This document shows positions 24,752-37,083 of a stretch of DNA of 64,000 bases, piece by piece; positions within the stretch are counted from its first letter, which is position 1, and the number at the start of each line of letters is the position of its first letter. Source of the stretch: Vitellaria paradoxa (Eukaryota > Streptophyta > Magnoliopsida > Ericales > Sapotaceae); NCBI GenBank assembly GCA_019916065.1, contig CM034240.1:14183894-14247893 (forward strand), written 5' to 3'. A model generated the notes under the pieces. That model ran no database searches and had not been told where the DNA came from. It saw only the letters and a list, made by a program, of their open reading frames with translations. A program made the translations under genes and the position numbers.

Positions 24752-24937
24752 CAATTTATTATATATATATATATATATATTCGTCAATATATATTTAGAA
24801 CTATGGTCATTTCCAGAGATGTACCGGCATATATATATATATCTATAGCTATTGTTGTATTCCTATGCAAGCTATCTCCGCTGAGAGTAATTTTGTTTAG
24901 TAGTATGGCCATCTTACTGGTCATTGCATGCAAATAA
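24752..24937. other. 3' flank of UGT copy 1 with (TA)n
   Basis: Probable 3' UTR, with (TA)n at about 24760-24780 and 24829-24842. Confidence 0.5.
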
Positions 24938-25096
24938 GGGTGCATTTGGAGTGAGAACAAGTGAGATAGAATGAGCTAAAATAAAATAAGTTGTGAATTC
25001 CTAATTTGTGCGGTGAGATAAAAAATAAATAATTTTTAAAATCTTTTTAAATTTTTGACTATTTTTTAGAATTTTCTTGTCACTCCAATTAGAGCC
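24938..25096. mobile_element. Tourist-like MITE
   Basis: 159 bp with ends GGGTGCATTTGGAGTG and CACTCCAATTAGAGCC and TAA target duplications (24935-24937, 25097-25099). The internal GAGATAAAAAATAAATAA block is shared with family members. Confidence 0.8.
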
Positions 25097-25203
25097 TAAA
25101 TAATATAAGAGTAACACTTACAGTTGGGACGACACTCATCGCTCTTATTACCACTTGCATTATACAAATACATTGTACCTAACTGTTTATCTTCTTTGGT
25201 TAG

Positions 25204-25682
25204 TGTAGGAAAAAAATATGAAAATAATGAATATAAAATTTATTGTACCTTTTTGATGCGGAAAACTTTTTGATTCAGAATCTTCGCTTGTTTTACGAGC
25301 TCTTTTGTCACGTACGTAGATTTATGAACGGATCTTTTCTCGTTTTTATAGAATATCGCCAAAGTATCTACAAAGCACACGAACCAAACCCTAGAGACTA
25401 AGATGGTACCCTAGAGAGAACCAAGAGAGAATATATGGAGAGAGAGAGGAATATTGATTGTTGTATTTTTACCAATACTAGTTTGTGTCTATATATAATA
25501 GTGAGATGCCTGACTCATCTCAACCACTAAAGGGATAGAGTTAAATATTATCTCAACTATTCAAAATAAGAGATCAACTTTATCTCTTATACATATAGAA
25601 TTATCCCAACACTAGAACTTATCTAGTGTCCTACTTTGAGTCAAACAATGCCTATGTGGACATATCACAGGACAATACAACA
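25204..25682 (-). repeat. 3' LTR of the second copia element
   Basis: This 479-bp repeat matches 32697-33174, including GGTACCCTAGAGAGAACC and the GAGAGA tract. Confidence 0.95.
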
Positions 25683-26757
25683 TCTCCTACTCGGACACAT
25701 AGGGGATATGTATCTCTCATCCAAAATTTACTCATTCTGTTCATCTCTTCATATAGATAATTGATCGTGCGACCAAAATGAGAAAGTCTAAAATGAGGAA
25801 TGTTATATTAATTTACCATCTCACTAATATAACATTACAACTCCAAGTCTCGTTTTATATCCCAAATCATCGAATCACACTAGATCTAGCACCTCTAATC
25901 ACTCTTGTAACACATTCAGAGTCATGTTAGATCTCATATTATATTTGCACTCATGATTATATCAAAAGACTAACAATGACATAATCGCCCGGGCTATGAG
26001 TTACAAAATATCAGTGTGGTATCAAATGACCTTTCCTTATACATTATGTTTGTCCATCTAAACTTGACTGCTTTCCTAGACATGCTCTGTTAGACCGTAT
26101 AATTCATAGCCCTTGGATAACATGCTAAAGTAGCAACATCAAGTCTCAACTTCAAAACATAAGTCTAAGTCCCAAAGGGTATGAGATGGAACTAATAGTC
26201 TAGAAGTCTAACACAGTGACGAGACGAAGAAAGGGATTTATTTCGTCACTCTTTCTCATGGTCGTTTAGTAGCACATACAGTATGATGTGTATGCTATAG
26301 TGGAGCTCCTACTTAGGGTTAGTCACGCTCTAACACCATACGAATCTTAGTCTAGTCGCTTCTCATAGCGCCTAACTTGAGCCTCTTGAGATAGTCACTC
26401 AATAGCGCCTTCTTATGAGTCTCACATTCGGCTATTCTCAGGTTTCATGGAGACATGGATATACTCCATGTTCGACTAATGTAGTCTCATCTTAGTTCAA
26501 TGCTAAGGCGACTTATGATAACTCAATCCTTGTTGTTTTCAAAGCGCCATGGAGATCACTACTTCATAGTGTGATCATCTATATCTCATCCTGCTCGCTA
26601 TTCAAGCGCCAGGGCGATCACCAGTGTGAGTGGGCTGACCAAAACCTGGTGACTTTACTCATATGACTGGATATGTGCACTAATTAAGCAAAATAATATA
26701 CAATCAAAAACATATTTTATTAATGCATAAAAAAAATGTCCATCATACAAGAAAATG
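25683..26757 (-). other. Noncoding 3' spacer of the second copia element
   Basis: About 1.07 kb between the RNase H end and the 3' LTR. It has no open frame. Several short AGCGCC-containing blocks recur (around 26370, 26405, 26540, 26600), giving it a loosely repetitive look. Confidence 0.6.
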
Positions 26758-29700
26758 TCAAACCCTACATAAACCCAAGACCATAACATGTTTACGAAAA
26801 ATATCTCTCGATATGGGTTTAGTCATGGGATCAGCAACCATGTCGATGGTGGGGACATACTTTAGGACAACCTGACCTTGCGCAACAATGTCTCTAATGA
26901 AATGGTAACGAGTATTAATGTGCTTGGATCTACCATGGTATTTTGGATCTTTTGCAAAGGCTATGGCAGCTGTGTTATCATAATGAACCACCACAGCCTC
27001 GCCCAAGTGCCCTGTAATGTTTAAGCTCTGCAAGAATCTCCTCAACCATAAAGCCTCTTGCACAGTAGCAGTGCAAGCAATATACTCTGACTCCATGGTG
27101 GATAAAGAAACACATTGTTGTTTCTTACTACACCATGAAATGGCTCATCCTCCAAGTTTGAAAGCATAGCCCGATGTGAATTTACGCTCATTTCTGTTAG
27201 CAGATCCGTTTGCATCACTATACCCAGCTAATTTCATATTGTCACCTTGATAGCATAAAGCGAAGTCTGCAGTCCCTCACAAATATCTAAATATCCTTTT
27301 AACTGCAACCCAATGGGCAGTTCCAAGATTACTTTGGTATTAGCTAACCATACCAATAGCAAAACATATGTCAGGTCGAGTACACATCATTGCATACATC
27401 AGATTACCAACTGCACTGGCGTATGGAACATTGACCATTTTCTTCCTCTCTTCTAAGACACTGATCAATGCTAAGAGTTTGACCCTTCTCCATTGGAGTG
27501 TCTATGGGTTTTGAATGGTGCATACGAAATCGTTTTAGGATCTTCTTTATGTAAATCTCCTGGGACATACTAAGAAGTTTCTTAGAGCGGTCTCTGGAGA
27601 TCTTAACTCCAAGCACATAATCTGCCTGACCCATGTCCTTCATCTCAAATGTAGAGGACAACCACTTCTTAGTGCGCGACAATCATCTCCATGTTATTTC
27701 TAGCTAATAAATGTCATCCACATAAAGTGAGAGAATAAAAAACTTATCATTTTCTCTTTTGACATACACACAATGGTCTTCTTCAATCATCACAAATCCC
27801 ATAAAGAGAATGGCTTGATAAAATCAAATGTACCATTGTTTAGATGATTGTTTCAGGCCCTAAATAGAACGCTTTAAGCAACAAACCTTGCGCTTTTGTC
27901 CTTCAACATGAAATCCTTTTGGTTGATCCATATAGATCTCCTCATCTAGTTCTCTATTGAGAAATGTTGTCTTCACATCCATTTGGAACAATTCCAAATC
28001 TAATTGTGCGACAATAGCTAGAAGGAGGCGAATGGAGGCAAATCTCACCACAAGAGAGAATGTCTCCTCATAATCTATGCCCTCCTTTTGGGTATAGCAC
28101 TTCGCCACAAGTCAGGCCTTGTATCTGTCAATTGACCCATCCGCTTTGCGCTTGACCTTCAAAACCCACTTGTTACTGATGGCCTTGTGCTTAGGCAGAA
28201 GGTCAACTAACTCCCATACATGATTCTTAGCCATTGAGGTCATCTCTTCTTTCATAGCAGCTATCCATTTTTCAGATGCAAGTGAATTCAAGGCTTCCTC
28301 ATAGGAGGCAAGCTCATCAGCATCCACAGAGGCAGTCATGAAGGACTCTCCTTCAATCTCAAAGCGTAGTCAAGAAACTATTCCATGACTGCTTCTGTGC
28401 AATTGTGAATCCTAAGAGTCTCCTAGTGGCATACTTCCACTAGGTAAGGAAATGCTCGCACTATCTCTAGCAACCATAGGATGAGGTTGTGATGCCTCAT
28501 CTTACCTATGAGATAAAGGTACATCTTCTTGAGGTTCTTCTAACTCATAGAATTCAAGATCCCCTTTAACTTCACCAATACTTAGAAAATCATTTTCAAG
28601 AAAATCCACATCGCGCGACTCTATCTAAGTTAATCCTCCATCTGGGTGTTCACCATGCATAACGTAGCCTTTCGAGTGTTCAGAGTATCTAAAGAAGACA
28701 CACTTATTAGCTATTGGGCCCAATATCCCATACTTATGGGAAGTATTGTGAACATATCCCGCAAAGCCCTATGGACGTAAGCCTTCTAGATTAGGTTTTC
28801 TATCATTCCATAACTCATATGGACTGGAATGAACTGATTTTGAAGGCACTCGATTAAGTATGTAGGCAGTAGTCAAGAGAGCATCTCTCCAGAAACTTAT
28901 TGAGAGATTTGCTTGTGCCATCATTGACCTAACCATATCCAAAAAAGTACGATTCCGTCTCTCTGCAACACCATTTTGTTGCGGAGTACCTGGAATCATT
29001 AATTGTCTGCGTATCCCTTTTTCCTCACATAATCTTTTGAACTGATCAGAAAGATATTCTCAGCCTCTATTAGTACGAAGGACTTTCAAGTTCCTTTCTT
29101 TCTGATTCTCAACCTCAGTTATGAAGCGTTTGAAACAATCCAAAGCTTCAGAATGGTGAGCTAACAGATATACTGAGCCAAAACATGAGAAATCATCTAT
29201 AAAGGTAATAAAATAGGATGCACTATGTTGTGCCTTCACATTCATTGGTCCGCAAATATCTGAATGGACTAGTTCTAAAGGATGACTGGCCCTGTTAACC
29301 TTACCAAAAGGCTTTCTGGATGACTTTCCAGCCAAACAAGATTCACAAGTAGGTTGGCTTATTTTAGTAAGAGAGCCTAAAAGCCCTTCTCTAGCTAATC
29401 TAGCCATCCTTTCTTGCCTTATGTGACCTAGTCTAGTATGCCATTTAACAGAATCAGATACAACATCAGAAGAAAAAGATGTAATAAAAGTTAAATTATT
29501 ATAAAAATTCATATCCACATCCAGTGTAAAAAACTCATTTCTTAAACTACCATGACCATAAAGCATTTTATCAAGATAAATAGACAAACCACTGCCTTCA
29601 AAATGAAAAGAAAAACCTAAGTTTAACAATGTTAAAACTGAAAATAGATTACATCAGACAGTGGGTGCATAAAGCACATCATGTAAGAGCAAAGTGCATC

Positions 29701-30775
29701 CAGTGCGCATCTTGAGCTGGTAGGTGCCAACTCCCAGGACATCTTCATGTGCTCCATTCCTCATTATAATTGTATATCTACCTGCTGAGACCCGACGATA
29801 ATCTACATATCCAGCTCGATCCTTTGCTACATGTTTGGTTGCTCCTGAGTCTACAATCCAACCAAGGAGAGAATGAGTAATATAAACATGTGAGTAAACA
29901 AAATTGAAAGAGCTAGTGCTAGGGTTTACCTTCTTCGGCTCGTTACACTCAAAAGCGAAGTGACCTTTGTGACCACAATTATAGCATTTGAGCTTAGAGT
30001 TGTCTTTCTTTCCACCACGCTTACCTCTACGGTGCTTGGTTCCCTTGCCAACTTGAGGCGCAAGATTTTGGAGTTTGCCTTGTCCTGCTCCCTTTTGTTG
30101 TCCTTTGCGCTGGGGCCTTTTTCCCTTACGCTATCCAACCTGAGCGACAAGTGCAGCACCACGGTTTGCATCCCTACGCTCCGCTTCAAGCTCAAGGTGA
30201 TGTGAGACATCATCAAAAGTTTTGATGCTCTTATTGTGTGTAAGCACAAGTTTCACCCGACTCTATGGATTCTCAGGTAAAGACCTAAGAACCGCCAAAA
30301 TTTACTGCTCTTCAGTGAGATCATTGCCAGCTGCCTTCATTTCTCTAATCATGATAGAAATTACCCTAAGGTGCTCTGCCATGGTGTGTTTGGGGTCCAT
30401 TGTATATTGGTTGAATCTCAAGGTTAAGGCACGTAGCCTAGTGGCAGTGGTACGACCATACTTTAGGCGCAATTGATCCCACATTTCTTTGGCAGTGGAG
30501 AATTTCTCAAATTCTCCAATGAGATCATCATGCATGCAGCTTAATAAAGTAAAGCGTGCACTTCTATCTCTTTTGAACTAAGTTTGATAAGCTTGTTGGT
30601 CACGATGATGCTGAACCGTTATACCTTTAATAGGTGCAACCATGTTGTTGGTTAAATGGTCGAGCAATTCTTGCTCATTAAGGAGGTACTAAACCTTTCT
30701 ATGCCATATGTCATAGTTATTGCCATCAAGTTTCTCTCCCTTGTTAAGTTCAGCAATAATATTCTTTGAGGCCAT
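26758..30775 (-). pseudogene. Degenerate copia gag-pol
   Basis: The gag ATG is at 30775 (MASKNIIAELNKGEKLDG). Reading on: gag with a UBN2-like region near 30300-30535; a CCHC knuckle (CYNCGHKGHFAFEC, about 29945-29990); a protease with IVDSGA (about 29840-29860); a GAG-pre-integrase region and integrase core (HSDICGPM near 29250, TPQQNGVAERRN near 28970); an RT including YVDD (27713-27724); and an RNase H ending at 26758. In contrast to the first element the YVDD box is kept. However, a TAG follows two codons after it (27704-27706), and stops or frame changes separate nearly every domain. It is non-functional as a polyprotein. Confidence 0.92.
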
Positions 30776-31520
30776 TTCACTACATACAATTTGCGCAAGG
30801 AATTTTAATTAAGCACATATCTATTATTGTTATTTATTTTAAAATTAATTAGACTACAAAAATTCCTTTCCACATTATAACATTGAAAATTTCACACTTT
30901 TGGTTCTAGTAATCATCTCCTATAATGTAAATTAGAATAAAGTATCTAATTAATTTTAAAATAAAATATGGGAACGACTCCCACTTTCCACAAAGTTTAT
31001 AGAACAAATGCATATTATACATTAAAAAAAATAATGCAAGTCCCATAAGACTCTATTGGTATAACTAATGCTTATGTCAAAATAATTCAAAGTTTACAAT
31101 TTTGATGCGAAACACATCCCCTTACAAGGCTTCCAAAAAAAAAAAAATTACATTGCAAAAAATAACCAAAAAAAAAAATAAATAAATAAATAAAGCCTAC
31201 TACATCTCACTAATAAATATAAATAAATGGGGATGCCGCACATCCTTTGTAATCTAAGAATTATTTTGGAACATAAAATAAATAACAATAATAAAATTCA
31301 TGAGCATTGTAAAATACCAATTCTCCCTCCATTTAATTTCTTATACACATACATAGGTTATATTAAATGGAGGTTACTAAGCTCACATCTAAAGGAGTTA
31401 GTATATGGTCAAATTTTTTTTTCTTTTTTTTTAAGGTGTCAAAACACGTGCCCTTGTGACACAATTGGATGAATACACTAAATATTCATTCATGTAAATA
31501 AACAAATTATTTATCTACAG

Positions 31521-31824
31521 AATATAATTAAACAAATTAATTATTCATGGGCTATTAGAATATAATTAAAAAAATTAATTATTCATGTGGCATTAGAATA
31601 TAATTAAACAAATTAATTATTCATGGGCTATTAGGATATAATTAAACGAATTAATTATCCATGTGTCATTAGAATATAATTAAACAAATTAATTATTCAT
31701 GGGCTATTAGGATATAATTAAACGAATTAATTATCCATGTGCCATTAGAATATAATTAAACAAATTAATTATGCATGAGCTACTAGAATATAATTAAACA
31801 AATTAATTATCCATGCACTATTGG
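31521..31824. repeat. Eight 38-bp tandem repeats
   Basis: The unit begins AATATAATTAAACAAATTAA and ends in a variable CATGGGCTATTAG. Eight units fit exactly, 304 bp in total. Units 3 and 5 resemble each other, as do units 4 and 6, suggesting duplication of a two-unit block. Confidence 0.95.
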
Positions 31825-31932
31825 AATATATTCTCATCACATAGTATAAGACCTAATAACATAAAACCCCTTAAAACAAGTAAGTAGGGAATTTTATTTC
31901 AAACTTTTACTATTTCAAAAAAAAAATTAAAA

Positions 31933-31966
<34 letters not shown>

Positions 31967-32094
31967 TATTTCACATAACAAGAAATTTTCAAAAAAAAAT
32001 TGAACCATAAACATCTATCACGTGTAGCATACATACTTGTATATACATACGGAACACACACATATATATATATATATATATATTATGTTGGACA

Positions 32095-32200
32095 GACCAA
32101 CAAAATGTTTGGCTTGGTTCAATTGGTTTAAAGGGTGAAGTTAAGGCTTTGTGTTGGATGGACGTGGGTTCAAATCCCACTCCCAACAATTCTATTTTAT
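32095..32200 (+). mobile_element. tRNA-derived SINE-like block
   Basis: An A-box-like TGGCTTGGTTCAATTGG (32110-32126) and a B-box-like GGTTCAAATCC (32167-32177) are spaced about 40 bp, as in tRNA genes and tRNA-derived SINEs. No complete cloverleaf is formed, so it is not called a tRNA gene. Confidence 0.45.
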
Positions 32201-32683
32201 TATATCTTGCACTCACTATAAAAAAAAATTCTAACATATATATTAAAAATTGAACCATGATAGGCCATATATATATATAGAACATATATCTTTGTGTTGG
32301 ACAAACCAACAAGAAAAAAGGATGTGCATTCCTTTCTAGAGGCCTCGGGTCACAAGCCCACGCCACCGAGATTAATTTTTTTTTTTTTTAAACTTTGAAT
32401 GCCTCACGAAGTGCCCTCCTGACCATGATTTCTGAGCCTCCACAAAGAGGGCATGGCCCAATTCCCTGCTTGGATTGGGCGGACCACACGGCTTCTGGCC
32501 AACTTTTTTTTTAATTAACAATACGAATGGAAACTCACAGTGCCATCTTCAATCATGAACTAAGTTCAGCTACTTTTTTATTTTGTTTAAAAAAAATATA
32601 AAACACGTGATAATAAGATCTAAATTTTAAACAAATTAAAAATTAGATCTACCGGAAAAAAAAGTGAAAACAAGCATAAAATT

Positions 32684-32696
32684 ACTCTGAAACCAC
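32684..32696 (-). other. Primer-binding site of the second copia element
   Basis: On the minus strand TGGTTTCAGAGTA directly follows the 5' LTR. It is a diverged initiator Met-tRNA type site. Confidence 0.75.
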
Positions 32697-33174
32697 TGTA
32701 AGAAAAAAATATGGAAATAATGAATATAAAATTTATTGTACCTTTTTTATGCGAAAAACTTTTTGATTCAGAATCTTCACTTATTTTACGAGCTCCTTTG
32801 TCACGTACACGGATTTATGAACGGATCTTTTCTCGCTTTTATAGAATACTACCAGAGTATCTACAAAGCACACGAACCAAAACCTTAAGGACTAAGATGG
32901 TACCCTAGAGAGAACCAAGAGAGAATATGGAGAGAGAAAGGAATATTGATTGTTGTATTTTTACCAATACTAGTTTGTGTCTATATATAATAGTGAGATG
33001 CCTAATTCATCTCAACCATTAAAGGGATAGAGTTAGATATTATCTCAACTATTCAAAATAAAAGACCAACTTTATCTCTTATACATATAAAATTATCCCA
33101 ACACTAGAACTTATCTAGTGTCCTATTTTGAGTCAAACAATGCCTATGTGGACGTACCACAAGGTAATACAACA
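32697..33174 (-). repeat. 5' LTR of the second copia element
   Basis: 478 bp, the partner of 25204-25682, with the 5-bp GTTAG duplication just outside. Confidence 0.95.
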
Positions 33175-33179
33175 GTTAG

Positions 33180-33584
33180 TAAAGGCTAAATAGCAATTAA
33201 ACCCCATGGCCATTATTTGTACATGCTGAATTTGACTGTCATACTCATCCTTCTAAAGTACCTTTTGTGCTTAAATTCTTGGGAGATGTCCGCACTGATG
33301 AAAGGCACTAAAAGGACTAAGAGCTGCGGATTGTCAAACTGGCGCTAGAAACCCATCGCCTTTGTCAACATCTGCTTTGAAAATGTTGGGTTTTGTATTT
33401 AATGCACCGTTTTGTTCATTATCTGTTAGCTCAAGCATTTGTCTATAAATAGAAAGCAAAGATGAGAGGGTGATGGGTGTTGAGTAAAGTGTGAAACATA
33501 AGACAAAGAGAGATTAAGAGTTTTGAGCGAGATTTGTATATCTATAAAATTTGTTTGAGTTCATAATAAAAAAAAAAAAAAAAC
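33180..33584 (+). other. Unassigned stretch, possible solo LTR or transcript end
   Basis: It contains a TATA-like TCTATAAATAGAAAG (about 33439) followed by a purine-rich stretch and a poly(A) run at 33567-33582. This is the layout of an LTR or processed transcript end. No partner repeat is in the window and no coding region is recognised. Confidence 0.3.
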
Positions 33585-33894
33585 TGAACAACGGAGTACA
33601 ACGGAGCATGAACACAAAAAAAAAAAAAAAAAACAAGAATAAAAAAAATTACAATTAAACAATTAAATCAAACTCTCAATTTAATTTCATAAAAAACTGA
33701 TTATCTCTTACATTTCCCAACCCTTATATAGGTTAGGGCTGAAGACTAAATCAAATAATTTCCTAAAATAAAGTAACCAAATCACAGTAAGATCTCGAAA
33801 TAAAAGGAAATAAAATAAATCAATTCCAAAAATCCTCAATGCCTAAATAATCCCATCCAATTCATTATGGAAATATCCAATATGATCCTCGTCA
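33585..33894 (-). repeat. 3' LTR of the non-autonomous element
   Basis: It matches 36794-37083 over most of its length. The left border lies in A-rich sequence and is uncertain. Confidence 0.7.
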
Positions 33895-34675
33895 TTCTCT
33901 ACCAATTGGAAAAACTTGACTCCATCAAGTTGAAAACTTGTGCATTAGTATTTGATCGCATTTTTCACTTGACAAGACATTTTCGGAGTTGAAGAAAAAT
34001 AAGATCCTCAGTATTGAACAGACATGGGCACCACTAAAAAGGTGAAGGAATTGAAACTAGCATACAAATATCGTCATAACCTGTAGACAATAATTGAGAT
34101 CTAAAGATGTCTTAACAAGGTAACAAGTTCTCCACATTGTAAATTATGACAAAACTTATATCACATGGCAATGTAAAAAATACTGCATTGGGATTAAGAT
34201 CACAAAGGATATAAAATGGTTTAAGATTTTTAGCCTGCAAATTTTAGTGGGATGATATAGGGTAAAAAGTAAGCAATGTATAAGTCATCATTGAGTTACA
34301 TCTATTAAAATTTTTATTCCCACCAATAACATCAAAAAGGAAAATTATAATAATTATTACTCAACCTAATTTTTACATTTAATATCAGCATTATAAAAAA
34401 GAAGTGGAATACGTGACTGAGAATAAATAACGAGTGATGAGGCAACCGAATTTGTCAAAGTAAAATCCTTCAAAGACGAATGAGCAGAAGGAAACTAAAT
34501 GATATTAATAAAATAGTGGTAAGAGCTGCTACACACAACTTATAAGCAAAATTGTTCAATGTATGCAAGAACATCTCTATTGTACAGTAAAAGTGAGGAG
34601 AGCCTATACAACCACATGATCTAATGGAAGAACAACTTGGACATAGACTAAAAAAACTCCTAATTGTTGCAGTCA

Positions 34676-35835
34676 TTAAATGAAACTCTTGAGGTACTTA
34701 AATAATATCCTCTAAAGAAGTAACCATCATTAATGATAAAGTATATACAATCTCTACGATCATTAGTTATGATATTCTCAAACATACCAACAAAATCAAG
34801 ATAAGTAGAACATGAAACTTGTGCTTCAAAGTTTCTCTTATAATATGGTAAAGACAAGGATGATGGTGGAGCCACTTCAGATAATATTTGTGGATTTGAT
34901 AGCTCGTCATGATCAGAAAAGGATTTAATTGTCCAAAGAAGAGAATACATAATAGACTCACAAGTATCAATAAAAACCATAGGGACACTAGGTTCGAGAG
35001 GTGGATGAAGCAACTCAATAATTTGTTCATAGCAATTTGACTCTGAAAAACAAGGTAATATAGAAGTATGACAAGTAACATCAGGAGAACTACTAGATAG
35101 AGTGAATGTAAAAGAGTCTGCTATAGGAGTAAGATATGAAGCCTTAACATGATCATTTGGTGGATGAACATACGAAGCTAGATGAACAAAATGTGAGATA
35201 CTAGACACTTGGGGATATATATGTTGAGTATTAAGGAAACCATTTTGCGACATAAACTCATGAAACTCAAATTTATAATATTTTTCAATCTCTAAAACTT
35301 TAGAGTAAGCTTCATTGATGGTCTTAGAACTGTATTGCTTAAACTTCGCATGAATGCAAGGCCTTAACTCATAGACAAATTTATTGATGGCACAAAGCTC
35401 ATCTCGCAAATCAAACCACTTTCTAAGAGTTTTAAATTGATCCAAATACTCATCAACAGAAGAATGCTCCTATTTAGGGCGCATCAAGTGAAACCATGCC
35501 TCATTCGTAAAACCTTTAAGAACAAATTGATCGCTCAAAATTTCTTTCACTATGGCCTATAGAGTAGCAAGTCTATTATCTATGCTGTCATAGTATAACT
35601 CGACTATTTACCAAAACTTTCTAGCATAACTGGTTAATCTTGCTTTGGCCAAACAAATACACTGATCATCAAATAGGTAATGGTAATAAAAAATGTACTC
35701 AATATTATCTACCCAAACAAGGAACTTGTGATAATCGGGAGTGCCACTAAAATAAGAAGGATCTTTGACATAAGTTTGACAAATAGAACGAAGTCCTACC
35801 TTATTAGGAAAATATGATTAAGTTTCAAAATTCAT
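34676..35835 (-). pseudogene. Ty3/gypsy-type gag remnant
   Basis: Read from the ATG at 35835, the frame contains PDYHKFLVWVDNIEYIF, then CLAKARLTSYARKFW, then DEYLDQFKTLRKWFDL and YELRPCIHAKFKQY. This succession is typical of the plant Ty3 gag capsid domain (Retrotrans_gag). In-frame stops interrupt its first third; from 35445 to 34660 it is open for 261 residues. The C-terminal part is Ser/Pro-rich, without a zinc knuckle that I can see. No pol follows. Confidence 0.7.
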
Positions 35836-36793
35836 GGTAAGGGGACACAAGCAAATTTTTTTTTTTCCAAATGCTAGTACTAAAGAAAATTGAAAAAAAG
35901 TAATAAAAATATAAAATCCTAATATGCTTAGATAAGAATTACAACCCTAATAAATGAAACTCAACAAATAATTTAGGCAAACAATGGTTGGTTGATTTTT
36001 CTTTTTTTTTTTTTTTTCAAGATGGGTAACAATTAAACAATTTCAAAGAAGAAAAAAGATAAGTGAAACAATGGGTCAATTTAGTTTCAAATGCAATTCA
36101 CATTGCCATTTGATATAAAGATTTATCACAATTAACAATGAGTGAATTCATACCTCAATCTAAATATTTTTTTCAAATTATGTGAAGTGCCCACTTTTGA
36201 AACTATAAAATTCAATTTTGTTTTTTTTTAAATCAAACACTGTTGACCGCCAGAGAGTTGTACTTCCATGTGCCAGAGAGACACCAGAGCTTAGTTTGAA
36301 CTTGCCAAAGTGTTGTTTAGGTTGTTGGAGGGAGTCTGCAGTATTCTGGGCAGCCTCTGTAACTTGCTGGAGAGTCACCGACTGGTTATCGGAGCTTCGC
36401 CGAAATATCGCGAGCAGAGTCACTGGAAGACAACAAGGCTGGTGAGACTCATCGATAGTCGTAGTCTCCTAATGATATGAATAACGGTGGTAATTGGTTC
36501 CAAAAATGATCAAAAGTAGATCTTGAGCATTCGACCTTATTGTCTGGCAGTTCAAAGAAGATCGACGATCGACTAGTCAATGGTACGAGGCTGACAAGGA
36601 TGAATGAAGATAGATCAGTGGAGCAACATTCGCTGGCGATGATGATTTTGATAATAATGAACAATAGAAATATTTAAATGGCTACAGCTAGGGTTTGGTT
36701 TGGAATGGCTAAGATTAGAGTTTGTTTTCAAATGGTTGGGGCTAAGGTTTGGTTTCGAATGGTGACAATGAATCGATTTGTTCTGGTACCAAA
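35836..36793 (-). other. Leader region of the non-autonomous LTR element
   Basis: Noncoding; the short open frames here show no family similarity. The sequence near 36240-36620 is less AT-rich than its surroundings. Confidence 0.45.
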
Positions 36794-37083
36794 TGATGTA
36801 GCACAACGTAGTAAGAATGCAAAAAATAAAAATAAAAAAACTATAATTAAACAACTAAATCAAACTTTCAATTCAATTTTATAAAAACCTGATTATTTCT
36901 TACAATTTCTAACCTTTATATAGGTTAGGATTGAAAACCAAATCAAATAACTTTCTAAAATAAAATAATCAAATACAATAAATCTCGAAATAAAACAAAA
37001 GAAAATAAATCATTCTAAAAATTCTTAATACTTAAATAATTCTATCTAATTTATTATGGAAATATCCAATATGATTCCCAACA
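36794..37083 (-). repeat. 5' LTR of the non-autonomous element
   Basis: 290 bp starting TGATGTAGCACAACG and ending CCCAACA in plus orientation. Confidence 0.75.

Larger units (their letters stand above)
30776..32683 (-). other. Leader (5' untranslated region) of the second copia element
   Basis: Almost 1.9 kb between the primer site and the gag start, unusually long for copia. It holds a 38-bp tandem array, an (ATT)n tract at about 31936-31970, a (TA)n tract at about 32062-32084 and a tRNA-like block. Part of it was probably acquired by nested insertion. Confidence 0.6.
25204..33174 (-). mobile_element. Second Ty1/copia LTR retrotransposon, degenerate, minus strand
   Basis: About 7.97 kb, bounded by two nearly identical LTRs of 479 and 478 bp that start TGTA and end ACA. 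A perfect 5-bp target duplication, GTTAG, lies at 25199-25203 and 33175-33179. The order on the minus strand is LTR, primer site, a long leader, gag, protease, integrase, RT, RNase H, a long 3' spacer and LTR. The coding part has many stops. The leader contains a 38-bp satellite and a tRNA-like block. LTR similarity suggests moderate age, although the coding region is strongly degraded. Confidence 0.95.
33585..37083 (-). mobile_element. Non-autonomous LTR retrotransposon with Ty3-type gag only
   Basis: Two direct repeats of about 290-310 bp (33585-33894 and 36794-37083) share long blocks such as CCTTATATAGGTTAG-like and ATTATGGAAATATCCAATATG. On the minus strand TTGGTACCAGAA follows the upstream repeat as a primer-site candidate. 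The interior has a gag-like region and no protease, RT or integrase. No target duplication could be identified, so the borders are approximate. Confidence 0.75.

Noticed and set aside
31521..31824. CRISPR-like array of regular repeats
   Set aside because: The 38-bp units are head-to-tail without spacers, in a plant retrotransposon leader.
32095..32200. A tRNA gene
   Set aside because: A- and B-box-like sequences exist, but no acceptor stem or anticodon arm forms a proper cloverleaf. SINE-like is more likely.
32711..32908. Open frame in the LTR of the second copia element
   Set aside because: It lies wholly inside the LTR; the matching region of the other LTR carries changes that do not preserve a protein.
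36178..36884. Several short open frames in the leader of the non-autonomous LTR element
   Set aside because: No similarity between them or to retroelement proteins; overlapping frames on both strands suggest chance.
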